From NCBI GenBank assembly GCA_002405995.1, contig DHMW01000083.1, positions 1-14,283 on the forward strand: 14,283 nt of DNA, read 5' to 3'. This DNA is from Oscillospiraceae bacterium UBA4632. GTDB taxonomy: Bacteria > Bacillota > Clostridia > Oscillospirales > Oscillospiraceae. The notes beneath the pieces were generated by a model. It made no database searches, had not been told where the DNA came from, and was given only the letters and a program-made list of their open reading frames with translations. This document shows, one piece after another, positions 1 to 6,500 of the stretch (the first letter of the stretch is position 1; every line of letters starts with the position of its first letter). Both the position numbers and the translations under genes were made by a program.

Positions 1-962
1 AGCAGACGCTCAACCAGCTGCTGACCGAGATGGACGGCTTTGAGGGCAACAACGGCGTCATCATTTTGGCTGCCACGAACCGCCCTGAATCCCTCGACCC
101 CGCGCTCACGCGCCCGGGCCGCTTTGACCGCCGCGTGCCGGTGGAGCTGCCCGACCTCAAGGGCCGCGAGGCGATCCTGAAGGTCCATGCCAGAAAGATC
201 AAGATCGCCGAGGACGTCGATTTCAACAAGATCGCGCGCATGGCGAGCGGCGCCTCCGGCGCGGAGCTTGCGAACATCGTGAATGAAGCGGCGCTGCGCG
301 CCGTGCGTGACGGCCGCCGCTTTGCCACGCAGGCGGATCTGGAGGAGAGCATCGAGGTCGTTATCGCCGGCTACCAGAAGAAGAACGCCATCATGACCGA
401 TGAGGAGAAGAAGATCGTCGCCTACCACGAGATCGGCCACGCGCTCGTGGCGGCGAAGCAGACAAATTCCGCCCCCGTGCAGAAGATCACCATCGTGCCG
501 CGCACCTCGGGCGCGTTGGGCTACACGATGCAGGTCGAGGAGGGCAACCATTACCTCATGAGCAGGACCGAGATGGAGAACAAGATCGCCACGCTGACCG
601 GCGGCCGCGCCGCCGAGGAGGTCGTGTTCCACTCCGTCACGACCGGCGCGTCGAACGATATCGAGCAAGCGACGAAGCTCGCCCGCGCGATGATCACGCG
701 CTACGGCATGAGCGACGACTTCGACATGGTCGCGCTCGAGACGGTCAATAACCAGTATCTCGGCGGCGACGCGTCGCTCGCATGCTCTGCCGAGACGCAG
801 ACGAAGATCGACGCGCTGGTGGTCGGGCTTGTGAAAAAGCAGCACGAAAAAGCGGTGAACATCCTCACGGAAAACCGCGAAAAGCTCGACGAGCTGGCAA
901 AGCACCTCTACGAAAAGGAGACCATCACGGGCGAGGAGTTCATGAAGATCCTCAACGGCTGA
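1..962 (+). CDS. ftsH: ATP-dependent zinc metalloprotease FtsH, C-terminal part (5' end outside window)
   Basis: This is the 3' part of the membrane-anchored AAA+ protease FtsH, which degrades misfolded membrane proteins and short-lived regulators. The frame is open from base 3, so the gene starts upstream; its N-terminal membrane segments, Walker A and Walker B are missing. Visible in order are the end of the AAA module (LLTEMDGF, then the second region of homology with ATNRP and RPGRFDR at about 72-132), the AAA lid, and the M41 peptidase domain with the zinc motif HEIGH at 426-440. Most FtsH proteins have HEAGH, but the HExxH catalytic pattern is intact. The downstream [11 protein letters not shown] stretch carries the acidic third zinc ligand. 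The C-terminus is short, ending soon after the last helix without a long charged tail. A strong terminator follows directly, so ftsH ends its transcription unit. Identification is very secure. Confidence 0.97.
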   Translation, partial: QTLNQLLTEMDGFEGNNGVIILAATNRPESLDPALTRPGRFDRRVPVELPDLKGREAILKVHARKIKIAEDVDFNKIARMASGASGAELANIVNEAALRAVRDGRRFATQADLEESIEVVIAGYQKKNAIMTDEEKKIVAYHEIGHALVAAKQTNSAPVQKITIVPRTSGALGYTMQVEEGNHYLMSRTEMENKIATLTGGRAAEEVVFHSVTTGASNDIEQATKLARAMITRYGMSDDFDMVALETVNNQYLGGDASLACSAETQTKIDALVVGLVKKQHEKAVNILTENREKLDELAKHLYEKETITGEEFMKILNG

Positions 963-970
963 AAAGAGAG

Positions 971-1003
971 AAAAGGCAGACCGCGGCGCGGTCTGCCTTT
1001 TTT
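971..1003 (+). terminator. Rho-independent terminator after ftsH
   Basis: A perfect 13-bp stem (AAAAGGCAGACCG at 971-983 pairing with 989-1001) encloses a 5-nt loop and runs into a T tract ending at 1003. It starts 8 bases after the ftsH stop. Read on the minus strand the same stem is followed by TTTT, so it may also stop the convergent PII-like gene that ends at 1033. Confidence 0.9.
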
Positions 1004-1032
1004 GCTGCAAAAGGGGAGGGGCGAAGGGAAAA

Positions 1033-1701
1033 TCAGTCCTCGTCGCGCGCGCGAAGCCCCGCGACCGACGAGATCGGCAGCGAGAAGCAGATCGCGCCCG
1101 CCTTTGTCGCGGGACCGGCCTGCTCGTTGATCGAGCGCATGATGGCGGCTTTTTCGTCCCTGTGGGCGATGATGTAGATCATGTCCTTTTCGTCGGCAAG
1201 GCTGACGCTGAAGAACTTCTCGCCTCGCGTGCCGCCGGTGCCCTTGGCGTGCAGCACCGTGCCGCCGCCCGCGCCCGCGGCGCGCGCCGCGTCCATGACA
1301 AAGTCGGAATGGCCTTCGTTCAGAATGACGATGATCAGCTCGTGTTCAAATTCCATGCGCGGAGCACCTCCTGTTTTCTGGCTGTCGGTGAGATAGGCGA
1401 GCGTCTTGCCGCCTGCGACGCTCTTGAGCGGGACGGTCAGCATGACGCCGTTGCCGGGAATGTCGATAAAAAGCTTGCGCTTGGCAGAGCGGAGAAGCGT
1501 CTCCGCCTCGGGCGCGCTTGCCACGGCGCTGACGACGTACTTCTCCGTCGCGTCCAGCCCGTAGACGGCGAGATGCTCGCTCGTGGCGGTGCCGCGTGCG
1601 GGCATGCTGAGGATCGTGTGCAGCCCCGCGGCGCTGTAAAGCTCGTTCATGATCCGGCCCTTATCGTGGTCGGTGATGGCGATGATGTAATACAGCTCCA
1701 T
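1033..1701 (-). CDS. Tandem PII-like signalling protein linked to the DUF1538 transporter
   Basis: A soluble 222-residue protein with no membrane segments. It appears to be two PII-like (GlnB-fold) domains in tandem, about residues 1-105 and 116-215. The duplication shows in matching ends of the halves: VMLTVPLKSVAG (86-97) and AICFSLPISSVAG (203-215). The second half looks more PII-like, with a strand-helix-strand start (HELIIVIL), a glycine-rich loop (AAGAGGGTVLHAKG, 141-154) and a second strand-helix unit (KDMIYIIAHRDEKAAIMRSI). The uridylylated T-loop tyrosine of GlnB is not evident. The ATG at 1701 is chosen because GGGAGGT lies 8 bases upstream (1710-1716); the in-frame start at 1740 would overlap the neighbour and has no such site. 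It lies one base after the DUF1538 stop, so the two are co-transcribed. Likely role (inferred): binding a nucleotide or anion to gate the transporter. The PII fold is fairly sure, the function unknown. Confidence 0.75.
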   Translation of the reverse strand: MELYYIIAITDHDKGRIMNELYSAAGLHTILSMPARGTATSEHLAVYGLDATEKYVVSAVASAPEAETLLRSAKRKLFIDIPGNGVMLTVPLKSVAGGKTLAYLTDSQKTGGAPRMEFEHELIIVILNEGHSDFVMDAARAAGAGGGTVLHAKGTGGTRGEKFFSVSLADEKDMIYIIAHRDEKAAIMRSINEQAGPATKAGAICFSLPISSVAGLRARDED

Positions 1702-1702
1702 A

Positions 1703-3229
1703 TCAGCAGACCTCCCAAAGCTCGATGATCTCGTCGTCACCGAAGTCGGGCAGCGCGGGCCCGCTTTCGGCGCGGCGCGACTTGACCATATAGATCGCGC
1801 CCATCACCTGTACGGTGATCAGCGGCATCATCGCCACAAGCGCGACAAGGCCAAAGGCGTCGGTCATCACACTGCCGCCCAGCGCCTCGCACGCGCCTGT
1901 CGCAAACGGCAGCATGAAGGTCGCCGTCAGCGGACCCGAGGCAACGCCGCCGGAGTCGAACGCGATGGCGGTGAAGGTGCGCGGCACAAAAAAGCTCAGA
2001 GTGAGCGCAATGAGATAGCCGGGTACGAGAAAATACATGATCGAAATGCCAGTGATGACGCGCAGCATCGCAAGGCCGCCTGCGGCGGAGACCGCAATGG
2101 ATAAACTCATGCCCATCGCCTTGGCGGAGATCGCGCCGGCGCTCAGCTCCTCGACCTGCTTGTTGAGCGTGTGGACGGCCGGCTCGGCGTTGATGATGAA
2201 CCAGCCCATCAGCATGGCGAGCGGGGCAAGGGTGTAGAGCTTCCAGCCCTCGGCCAGTGCCGCACCAAGCACATAGCCCAGCGGCGAAAAGCCGACGTTC
2301 ACGCCCGTGAGGAACAGCACGAGCCCGAGATACGTGTAGAGGATGCCGACCGTGATGCGCAGGAACGGCAGCCTGCGGAGCCTGAGCGAAACGGTCTGAA
2401 AGATCAGGAAAAAGACGACGATCGGCAGCAGCGCCATCGTCACCTCCCATAAGTACTCCGGCAGGGCGTGCAGATAGTCCTGGCCTAACTCCACCGTGGT
2501 GGAAATGTCGGACACGGCCGCGCTCTCCGACGCGCTGGGCTGCGTCTTGTAGATCGCGCCGAGCAGCAGCACCGAGAGGATCGGCCCGATGGAGCACAGA
2601 CCCACGAGACCGAAGCTGTCCGCCTTGGCGTTTTCATCGCTGCGGATGGACGCGACGCCGACGCCGAGCGCCATGATGAACGGCACGGTCATCGGCCCCG
2701 TCGTCACGCCGCCGGAATCGAACGCGACGGAGAGAATGCCTGCATCCGACAAGAATGCCGCGGCAAAAACGACAGCGTAGAACGCGATGAGCATCGCGCG
2801 CAGGGAAATGGAGAAAAGAATGCGCGCCATGCACAGCATCAGGAAAAAGCCAACGCCGACCGAAACGGTCAGGATGAGCACCGTCGTGTCGATCTCTGGC
2901 ACGTTGCCTGCCAGCACCTGCAGATCAGGCTCCGCCACCGTGATGGCGACGCCGAGAACAAAGCTCACCGACAGGATCAGCGGCAGGCTGCGCGATTTTG
3001 TCAGCTTCGCGCCCATGTAGTTGCCGATGCGGCTCATCGACATGTCCGCGCCCAGCGTGAAAAGGCCCATGCCGAGGATCAGCATGGCGGTCGCGATCAC
3101 AAACGAGAGCATCAGCCCCGCATCCACCGGCACGAGCACAAAGCAGACCGCCATGACGATCAGGCTGATGGGCAGCACCGAGGCGGCGGCTTCTTTCAGC
3201 TTTTCGAGTAATACTTGCTTCTGGTACAA
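1703..3229 (-). CDS. DUF1538 family membrane protein with two fused repeats (putative cation/proton antiporter)
   Basis: A 508-residue polytopic membrane protein built from two homologous halves. Near-identical blocks recur about 250 residues apart: FDSGGVTTGPMT (170-181) and FDSGGVASGPLT (424-435); DSFGLVGL (204-211) and DAFGLVAL (457-464), each leading to a GAIY end; AEPDLQVL (99-106) and AEPAVHTL (348-355). About a dozen hydrophobic segments are visible. This is the DUF1538 family. From memory, paired DUF1538 proteins named UmpA and UmpB were reported as a two-component Na+/H+ antiporter in Halomonas; here both copies sit in one chain. The start codon is TTG at 3229, supported by AAGGAG at 3237-3242 with a 7-base spacer. 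The gene is followed after one base by the PII-like protein, which suggests allosteric control of transport. The internal pseudo-symmetry and conserved SGG loops fit a transporter; the substrate is unproven. Confidence 0.85.
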   Translation of the reverse strand: MYQKQVLLEKLKEAAASVLPISLIVMAVCFVLVPVDAGLMLSFVIATAMLILGMGLFTLGADMSMSRIGNYMGAKLTKSRSLPLILSVSFVLGVAITVAEPDLQVLAGNVPEIDTTVLILTVSVGVGFFLMLCMARILFSISLRAMLIAFYAVVFAAAFLSDAGILSVAFDSGGVTTGPMTVPFIMALGVGVASIRSDENAKADSFGLVGLCSIGPILSVLLLGAIYKTQPSASESAAVSDISTTVELGQDYLHALPEYLWEVTMALLPIVVFFLIFQTVSLRLRRLPFLRITVGILYTYLGLVLFLTGVNVGFSPLGYVLGAALAEGWKLYTLAPLAMLMGWFIINAEPAVHTLNKQVEELSAGAISAKAMGMSLSIAVSAAGGLAMLRVITGISIMYFLVPGYLIALTLSFFVPRTFTAIAFDSGGVASGPLTATFMLPFATGACEALGGSVMTDAFGLVALVAMMPLITVQVMGAIYMVKSRRAESGPALPDFGDDEIIELWEVC

Positions 3230-3236
3230 AGGCTCA

Positions 3237-3242
3237 CTCCTT
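3237..3242 (-). promoter_or_regulatory. Ribosome binding site deciding the TTG start of the DUF1538 gene
   Basis: AAGGAG on the minus strand sits 7 bases before TTG (3229-3227). No ATG in the frame is better placed, so the non-ATG start is accepted. Confidence 0.75.
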
Positions 3243-3273
3243 CTCAGATACTGTAATTATCCTCCAGTTTATC

Positions 3274-3370
3274 AAAAAAGCGCCGCGCTGAACAGAGGCA
3301 AAGAATAAAGTTTACGTTAAGCTTGCCGCGCGGCGGCTGATCCCTTCGCATCCCCTTTGCGCGCGGCGCT
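3274..3370 (-). promoter_or_regulatory. Candidate structured leader ending in a terminator, upstream of the DUF1538/PII operon
   Basis: Reading the minus strand, a 5' arm AGCGCCGCGC (3370-3361) is perfectly complementary to GCGCGGCGCT (3288-3279), which runs straight into a T6 tract (3279-3274). Directly inside, GCAAAG (3360-3355) pairs with CTTTGC (3303-3298), leaving a 9-base bulge on the 3' side. Within lies a hairpin, GCCGC-CGC-GCGGC (3337-3325). The 3' arm of that hairpin, GCGCGGC, could instead pair with part of the outer 5' arm, so mutually exclusive folds are possible. It could be a riboswitch-like attenuator for the DUF1538 gene, 45 bases downstream, or simply the terminator of the mscS-acyltransferase operon. 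I recognise no known riboswitch class. The rest of 3230-3447 shows no gene and no convincing promoter. Confidence 0.4.
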
Positions 3371-3447
3371 GTCCGCCTGAGGGCAGACGCGTTCGCTCAG
3401 AGGATCTGGCGCGCAGGAATTGCGGGAGGCGATGAACGGGGGCAGCC

Positions 3448-4749
3448 TCAGACAGTCTCCCGCTCCTTTCTTGCCGGCGTCTGCCGGTTTGCGCGCCGGA
3501 GCTTGTAAAGCTCCTCGGCGGCAAGGCGCGTCTTTGCCACCACGTCGCCGCCCGCGAGCGGGAAGCAGTAGTACAGCGCGCTGCGGTCGCCGATGCAGAG
3601 CATATCGCCGATCTCATACCAGAAGTAGTCGGCATACAGGCTGTAGGACGATTCTGGCTTCTGGCGGTAGTCAAGCTTCCCGCCGCAGCCGGTGAGATGA
3701 AAACCGCTCCCGTCGTGGCGCAGCCGCCCCTCGCCCACGCGGCAGATCTGGCGCGTGTTGACCATCATGCAGATGCGCACGGGGATATCAAGGCAGTAGC
3801 TGCCGTTTTCCAACTCCTCGCGCACGCATTGGCGCTCCCAGGCGTACCAGTCCGGCACATGGGTGAAGGCGGCCTCGCCGTTCACGCATTCCAGCGCGCC
3901 CAGCTCAGTCAGACGGTATGCCCTGCCGCAGTGACGGCAGGTGAGCATCGTGCCCCTGCCCTCCATCTCGCCCTCGGTGAGGCAGTGGGGGCACTTGTAG
4001 AGCACGCGGTTGAGCCCGTCGGCGCGGAACGGCTCATCGACCGAGACGCCGTTTTCCTGCTGCCAGCGGAAGTTGTCGAAGGAGAAGGTGTCGGAGAGCA
4101 GCGCATTGATCTCGCCGACGCTCTTTTCCGCGATCTCGGCGGGGGAGAGCAGATAGCGCAGCTCCGCCGAGACGCTGACCCTGCGGTTTTGCAGCCCGTT
4201 GTAAAGCGGGTCGCGCGCAAACGCGCCGTAGGTGCGGATCATCACGACGGGCACGCCCAGCGCCTTGACGCACTTGCCGATGCTTTCGGGCAGCGGCGTG
4301 GCGGTGCCGTCGAAGCTGTAGCTCGCCTCGGGATAGAGCAGCACCGAGGATTTCAGCTTGCGCACGCAGTAGAGCATGTCGCGCACGAGCGTGGTGTCGG
4401 ATTGAAATTTGCGCGTGGGGATGCAGCCGAAAAAGCGCATCAGCCCCTCCTTGCCGACAAAGCCGTCCGACGTGCAGACGATGTTGAACGGGCGGGGATA
4501 GAGCACCGTCGCCGCGATTTTCAGGTCAAGAAAGCACGAGTGGTTCATCAGGATGAGACAGGGCTCCTCTGCGGCAAGGCGCTCCATGCCGGCCTTTTCG
4601 CAGCGAAAGTGCGTGGCGCGCAGGTCGGGCGCGGAGACGGCGCGCAGCAGCGCGCGGAAAAGGCGCGGAGGCCTGCGCGGGGGCAGATGCTTCTGCGGCG
4701 GCTGGGCAAGCGCGTCCTCGTAGGACATATCAACGACCTTGATCTTCAT
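3448..4749 (-). CDS. PlsC-type 1-acylglycerol-phosphate acyltransferase domain fused to a zinc-ribbon C-terminal region
   Basis: A 433-residue protein. Residues ~30-215 form a lysophospholipid acyltransferase (PlsC/LPLAT) domain, which transfers acyl chains to glycerolipids at the membrane. The catalytic NHx4D motif is present as NHSCFLD (69-75). The second substrate motif is YPEASYSFDG (139-148), where most family members have a PEG triad, so the glycine is replaced by alanine. Hydrophobic patches such as CLILM are consistent with peripheral membrane binding. The second half is unusual: a zinc ribbon with CPHC (253-256) and CRHC (271-274), then a beta-rich region of about 150 residues that I do not recognise. 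PlsC enzymes are usually about 200-260 residues. The ATG at 4749 has GGAGGA 5 bases upstream and overlaps the end of the MscS gene by 20 bases, implying translational coupling. The exact acyl acceptor is unknown. Confidence 0.82.
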   Translation of the reverse strand: MKIKVVDMSYEDALAQPPQKHLPPRRPPRLFRALLRAVSAPDLRATHFRCEKAGMERLAAEEPCLILMNHSCFLDLKIAATVLYPRPFNIVCTSDGFVGKEGLMRFFGCIPTRKFQSDTTLVRDMLYCVRKLKSSVLLYPEASYSFDGTATPLPESIGKCVKALGVPVVMIRTYGAFARDPLYNGLQNRRVSVSAELRYLLSPAEIAEKSVGEINALLSDTFSFDNFRWQQENGVSVDEPFRADGLNRVLYKCPHCLTEGEMEGRGTMLTCRHCGRAYRLTELGALECVNGEAAFTHVPDWYAWERQCVREELENGSYCLDIPVRICMMVNTRQICRVGEGRLRHDGSGFHLTGCGGKLDYRQKPESSYSLYADYFWYEIGDMLCIGDRSALYYCFPLAGGDVVAKTRLAAEELYKLRRANRQTPARKERETV

Positions 4750-5566
4750 GGCGTTCCTCCGGGATCATGTGTATGTTGAGATGATCGTAGGTCATCTCAA
4801 TGCCGCGGCGGGCAAAGGCGCCGCGCAAGGCTTCATACAGCTGAAAATAAGTGCTCCAGTAGTCGCTTGCCGCCGTCCAGCAGCGGAGGGTGTATTCGAT
4901 GGCGCTCGCGCCGTAATTGGAGAGGTACACAGTGGGCGCGGGGTCGCCGAGCACGGCGGGGAAGGCGGCGACGGCATCCATGCAGGCAGCCTTCACGGTC
5001 CCGGTCGGCGCGTCGTAGGATGCCGAGACCCTGCAGACGATGCGGCGGCGGCCGAGCGCGGAGTAATTGACGATCTTTGAGCCGGACATCTCGCGGTTGG
5101 GCTGGAGGACGAGCTGCCCGTCAAAGGTCTCGAGCTTTGTGTGGGTCAGGCTGATCTCACGCACCGTGCCGGTCGTGCCGCCGGCCTCGATCTCATCGCC
5201 GATGGCGAAGGGGCGCGAAAAGAGGATAACAAGTCCGCCGGCTACATTGCCGAGGACGTCCTCCGCCGCGAGTGTGATGCCCAGCGTGAGCACCGACATG
5301 ATCGCCGTGAGCGAGGCAGTGTTGATGCCGAGCGCTTCGGCGGTGAGGATGACCGTCAGCAGATATAAAAGCGCCTTGACGCTCGTGCAGAGCATCTTTT
5401 GCAGCCGCTCGCTCATGCGCTGCGAGCGGCTGAGCAGGCGCGCGAGCAGCCTCATCACAAGGCGGACGGCGATCAGGCAGAGAAAAAGCGTGAGCAGTGC
5501 GGAGAGAATGCGGCTTATGCTGTAGCCGCCCAGAGAGAGCGACAAAAGCTCGGAAAATTCCTTCAT
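4730..5566 (-). CDS. Small-conductance mechanosensitive channel, MscS family
   Basis: A 278-residue MscS-type channel that would open under membrane tension and release solutes during hypo-osmotic shock. Three transmembrane helices are visible: about 17-40, 62-80 and 85-117. The last is the glycine/alanine-rich pore helix ending in LGNVAGGLVILFSRPF (105-120), typical of MscS TM3. The Sm-like beta domain follows (FAIGDEIEAGGTTGTV, NREMSGSKIVNYS), then the alpha-beta C-terminal domain ending near RGIEMTYDHLNIH (254-266). Length is close to E. coli MscS (286). The ATG at 5566 has AAAGGAG a few bases upstream. It is the first gene of a two-gene operon with the acyltransferase, from a promoter at 5591-5620, and is divergent from a TetR regulator. 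Family assignment is firm; conductance and gating are unknown. It could equally be a YnaI/MscK-like small member. Confidence 0.93.
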   Translation of the reverse strand: MKEFSELLSLSLGGYSISRILSALLTLFLCLIAVRLVMRLLARLLSRSQRMSERLQKMLCTSVKALLYLLTVILTAEALGINTASLTAIMSVLTLGITLAAEDVLGNVAGGLVILFSRPFAIGDEIEAGGTTGTVREISLTHTKLETFDGQLVLQPNREMSGSKIVNYSALGRRRIVCRVSASYDAPTGTVKAACMDAVAAFPAVLGDPAPTVYLSNYGASAIEYTLRCWTAASDYWSTYFQLYEALRGAFARRGIEMTYDHLNIHMIPEERHEDQGR

Positions 5567-5590
5567 GGAGTCAGCTCCTTTCGGTGTTCC

Positions 5591-5620
5591 AGTATATCAG
5601 CTTTTCCTGCCGCTTGTAAA
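5591..5620 (-). promoter_or_regulatory. Promoter of the mscS-acyltransferase operon
   Basis: On the minus strand TTTACA (5620-5615) is separated by 18 bases from TATACT (5596-5591). The -10 is preceded by TG one base upstream (TGATATACT), an extended -10. Transcription would start near 5584, giving a short leader containing the ribosome binding site. Confidence 0.65.
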
Positions 5621-5625
5621 GAGGG

Positions 5626-5711
5626 CATAAAGGCTGCGGCGCACCGCCGCAGAAAAAAGTGAGGGACGGGCTTGGCAAGCGGCGCGCCTTTATGGTATGA
5701 TAGCACATAAA
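5626..5711. repeat. Inverted repeats in the tetR/mscS divergent region (candidate operators)
   Basis: CATAAAGG (5626-5633) is the exact reverse complement of CCTTTATG (5687-5694), and a third half-site CATAAA lies at 5706-5711. The last two form a TTTATG-11 bp-CATAAA dyad spanning the -10 of the tetR promoter. Between the promoters is an 8-bp perfect dyad, CTGCGGCG-CAC-CGCCGCAG (5634-5652). On neither strand is it followed by a T tract, so it is not a normal terminator. Both sets are candidate TetR operators; none is proven. Confidence 0.4.
5672..5701 (+). promoter_or_regulatory. Promoter of the tetR gene
   Basis: TTGGCA (5672-5677) and TATGAT (5696-5701) with an 18-base spacer lie about 30 bases before the GTG start. 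A 6-bp dyad overlaps the -10, which would suit autorepression. Confidence 0.6.
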
Positions 5712-5730
5712 AATAAGGGGGGGCGGGCGC

Positions 5731-6318
5731 GTGGCAAAGAAGTCGAGCCGCAACACCAAGGGACGGATCGTTGCAGCGGCGTGGAAGCTGTTTTATGAGC
5801 AGGGCTACGAGGAGACGACGGTGGAGGATATCATCTTTGAGTCGGAGACCTCGAAGGGGTCGTTTTATCACTATTTCGACGGGAAGGATGCGCTGCTGTC
5901 CTCGCTGTCGGTGCTGTTTGACGAGAGATATGAGGAGCTGATGCGTGAGGAGCACAGCGGCATGGGCTGCATCGAGCTTCTGTGCTGGCTCAATCAGGAG
6001 CTGTTCAAGACGATCGAGAACACAGTGTCGATCGAGCTGCTGGCGCAGCTCTTTTCCTCCCAGCTCATCACGCGGGGAGAAAAGCACCTGCTTGACCGCA
6101 AGCGCACCTATTACCGGCTGCTGCGCCAGATCGTCTCGCAGGGGCAGGAGAGCGGTGAGCTGAGCGATGCGCGCACCGTCAGCGAGATCGTGAAGGCCTA
6201 CGCCATGTTCGAGCGCGGGCTGATGTACGACTGGTGCCTTTCCGGCGGAGAATACTCGCTGGTGCAGTACGCGGGCGAGATGCTGCCGCTGTTTTTGAAC
6301 GGCTTCCGTAAAAAATGA
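5731..6318 (+). CDS. TetR/AcrR family transcriptional regulator
   Basis: A 195-residue one-component regulator. The N-terminal helix-turn-helix is clear at about residues 11-56: GRIVAAAWKLFYEQGYEETT, then VEDIIFESETSKGSFYHYF, the standard TetR DNA-binding pattern (G..K..FY.YF). The remaining ~135 residues form the helical ligand-binding and dimerisation domain; the ligand cannot be deduced. The start is GTG at 5731, with an unusually G-rich site (AGGGGGGG, 5716-5723) 7 bases upstream. It is transcribed away from the mscS-acyltransferase operon, and the shared 164-bp gap has candidate operators, so it probably represses itself and that operon (inferred). It could alternatively act on putP, which lies 182 bases downstream on the same strand. 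No strong terminator follows; the hairpin at 6399-6428 lacks a T tract. Confidence 0.9.
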   Translation: MAKKSSRNTKGRIVAAAWKLFYEQGYEETTVEDIIFESETSKGSFYHYFDGKDALLSSLSVLFDERYEELMREEHSGMGCIELLCWLNQELFKTIENTVSIELLAQLFSSQLITRGEKHLLDRKRTYYRLLRQIVSQGQESGELSDARTVSEIVKAYAMFERGLMYDWCLSGGEYSLVQYAGEMLPLFLNGFRKK

Positions 6319-6398
6319 TCGTTTCCGTTCAAAGATAGTGCGGCATACCGTCTTGCCATAAATGACTGGAAATTAAAGCAAATCAATATATAATGCCT

Positions 6399-6428
6399 AT
6401 GCCGTACAGGATTTATTCTGTACGGCAT
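6399..6428. promoter_or_regulatory. Perfect 11-bp-arm palindrome upstream of the putP promoter
   Basis: ATGCCGTACAG (6399-6409) and CTGTACGGCAT (6418-6428) are exact reverse complements with an 8-base AT-rich spacer. The centre lies about 56 bases upstream of the start expected from the promoter at 6435-6463, a position typical of an activator site. It is followed by TCTGTATTT rather than a T run, so it would be a weak terminator for tetR at best. Confidence 0.55.
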
Positions 6429-6434
6429 TCTGTA

Positions 6435-6463
6435 TTTACGTCTACTTTCTTTTGTGCTATACT
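6435..6463 (+). promoter_or_regulatory. Promoter of the putP-like gene
   Basis: TTTACG (6435-6440), a 17-base spacer and TATACT (6458-6463) with an upstream TG (TGCTATACT) make an extended -10 promoter. It implies a leader of about 30 bases. A separate TATAAT at 6389-6394 lacks a good -35. Confidence 0.65.
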
Positions 6464-6500
6464 GCGCCCATTCGATACAAACACAGGGGAGAGGAAAACG

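Noticed and set aside
1702..1740. Longer N-terminus for the PII-like protein
   Set aside because: The extra 13 residues would overlap the DUF1538 gene; the ATG at 1701 has an ideal ribosome site and starts the first PII strand.
3371..3388. Hairpin GTCTGCC-CTCA-GGCGGAC after the acyltransferase as its terminator
   Set aside because: The stem has one wobble pair and no T tract follows on the minus strand.
3697..4779. 360-codon plus-strand frame opposite the acyltransferase
   Set aside because: Composition is typical of antisense shadow and no ribosome site or promoter is seen; the minus strand carries the NHx4D and zinc-ribbon motifs.
6389..6394. Perfect TATAAT as the putP promoter
   Set aside because: The best -35 at 17 bases is CTGGAA (3 of 6); the extended -10 promoter at 6435-6463 is better and closer.
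6393..6500. 36-residue N-terminal extension of the PutP-like protein
   Set aside because: It would span the palindrome and the promoter; the ATG at 6501 has a good ribosome site and matches the family start.
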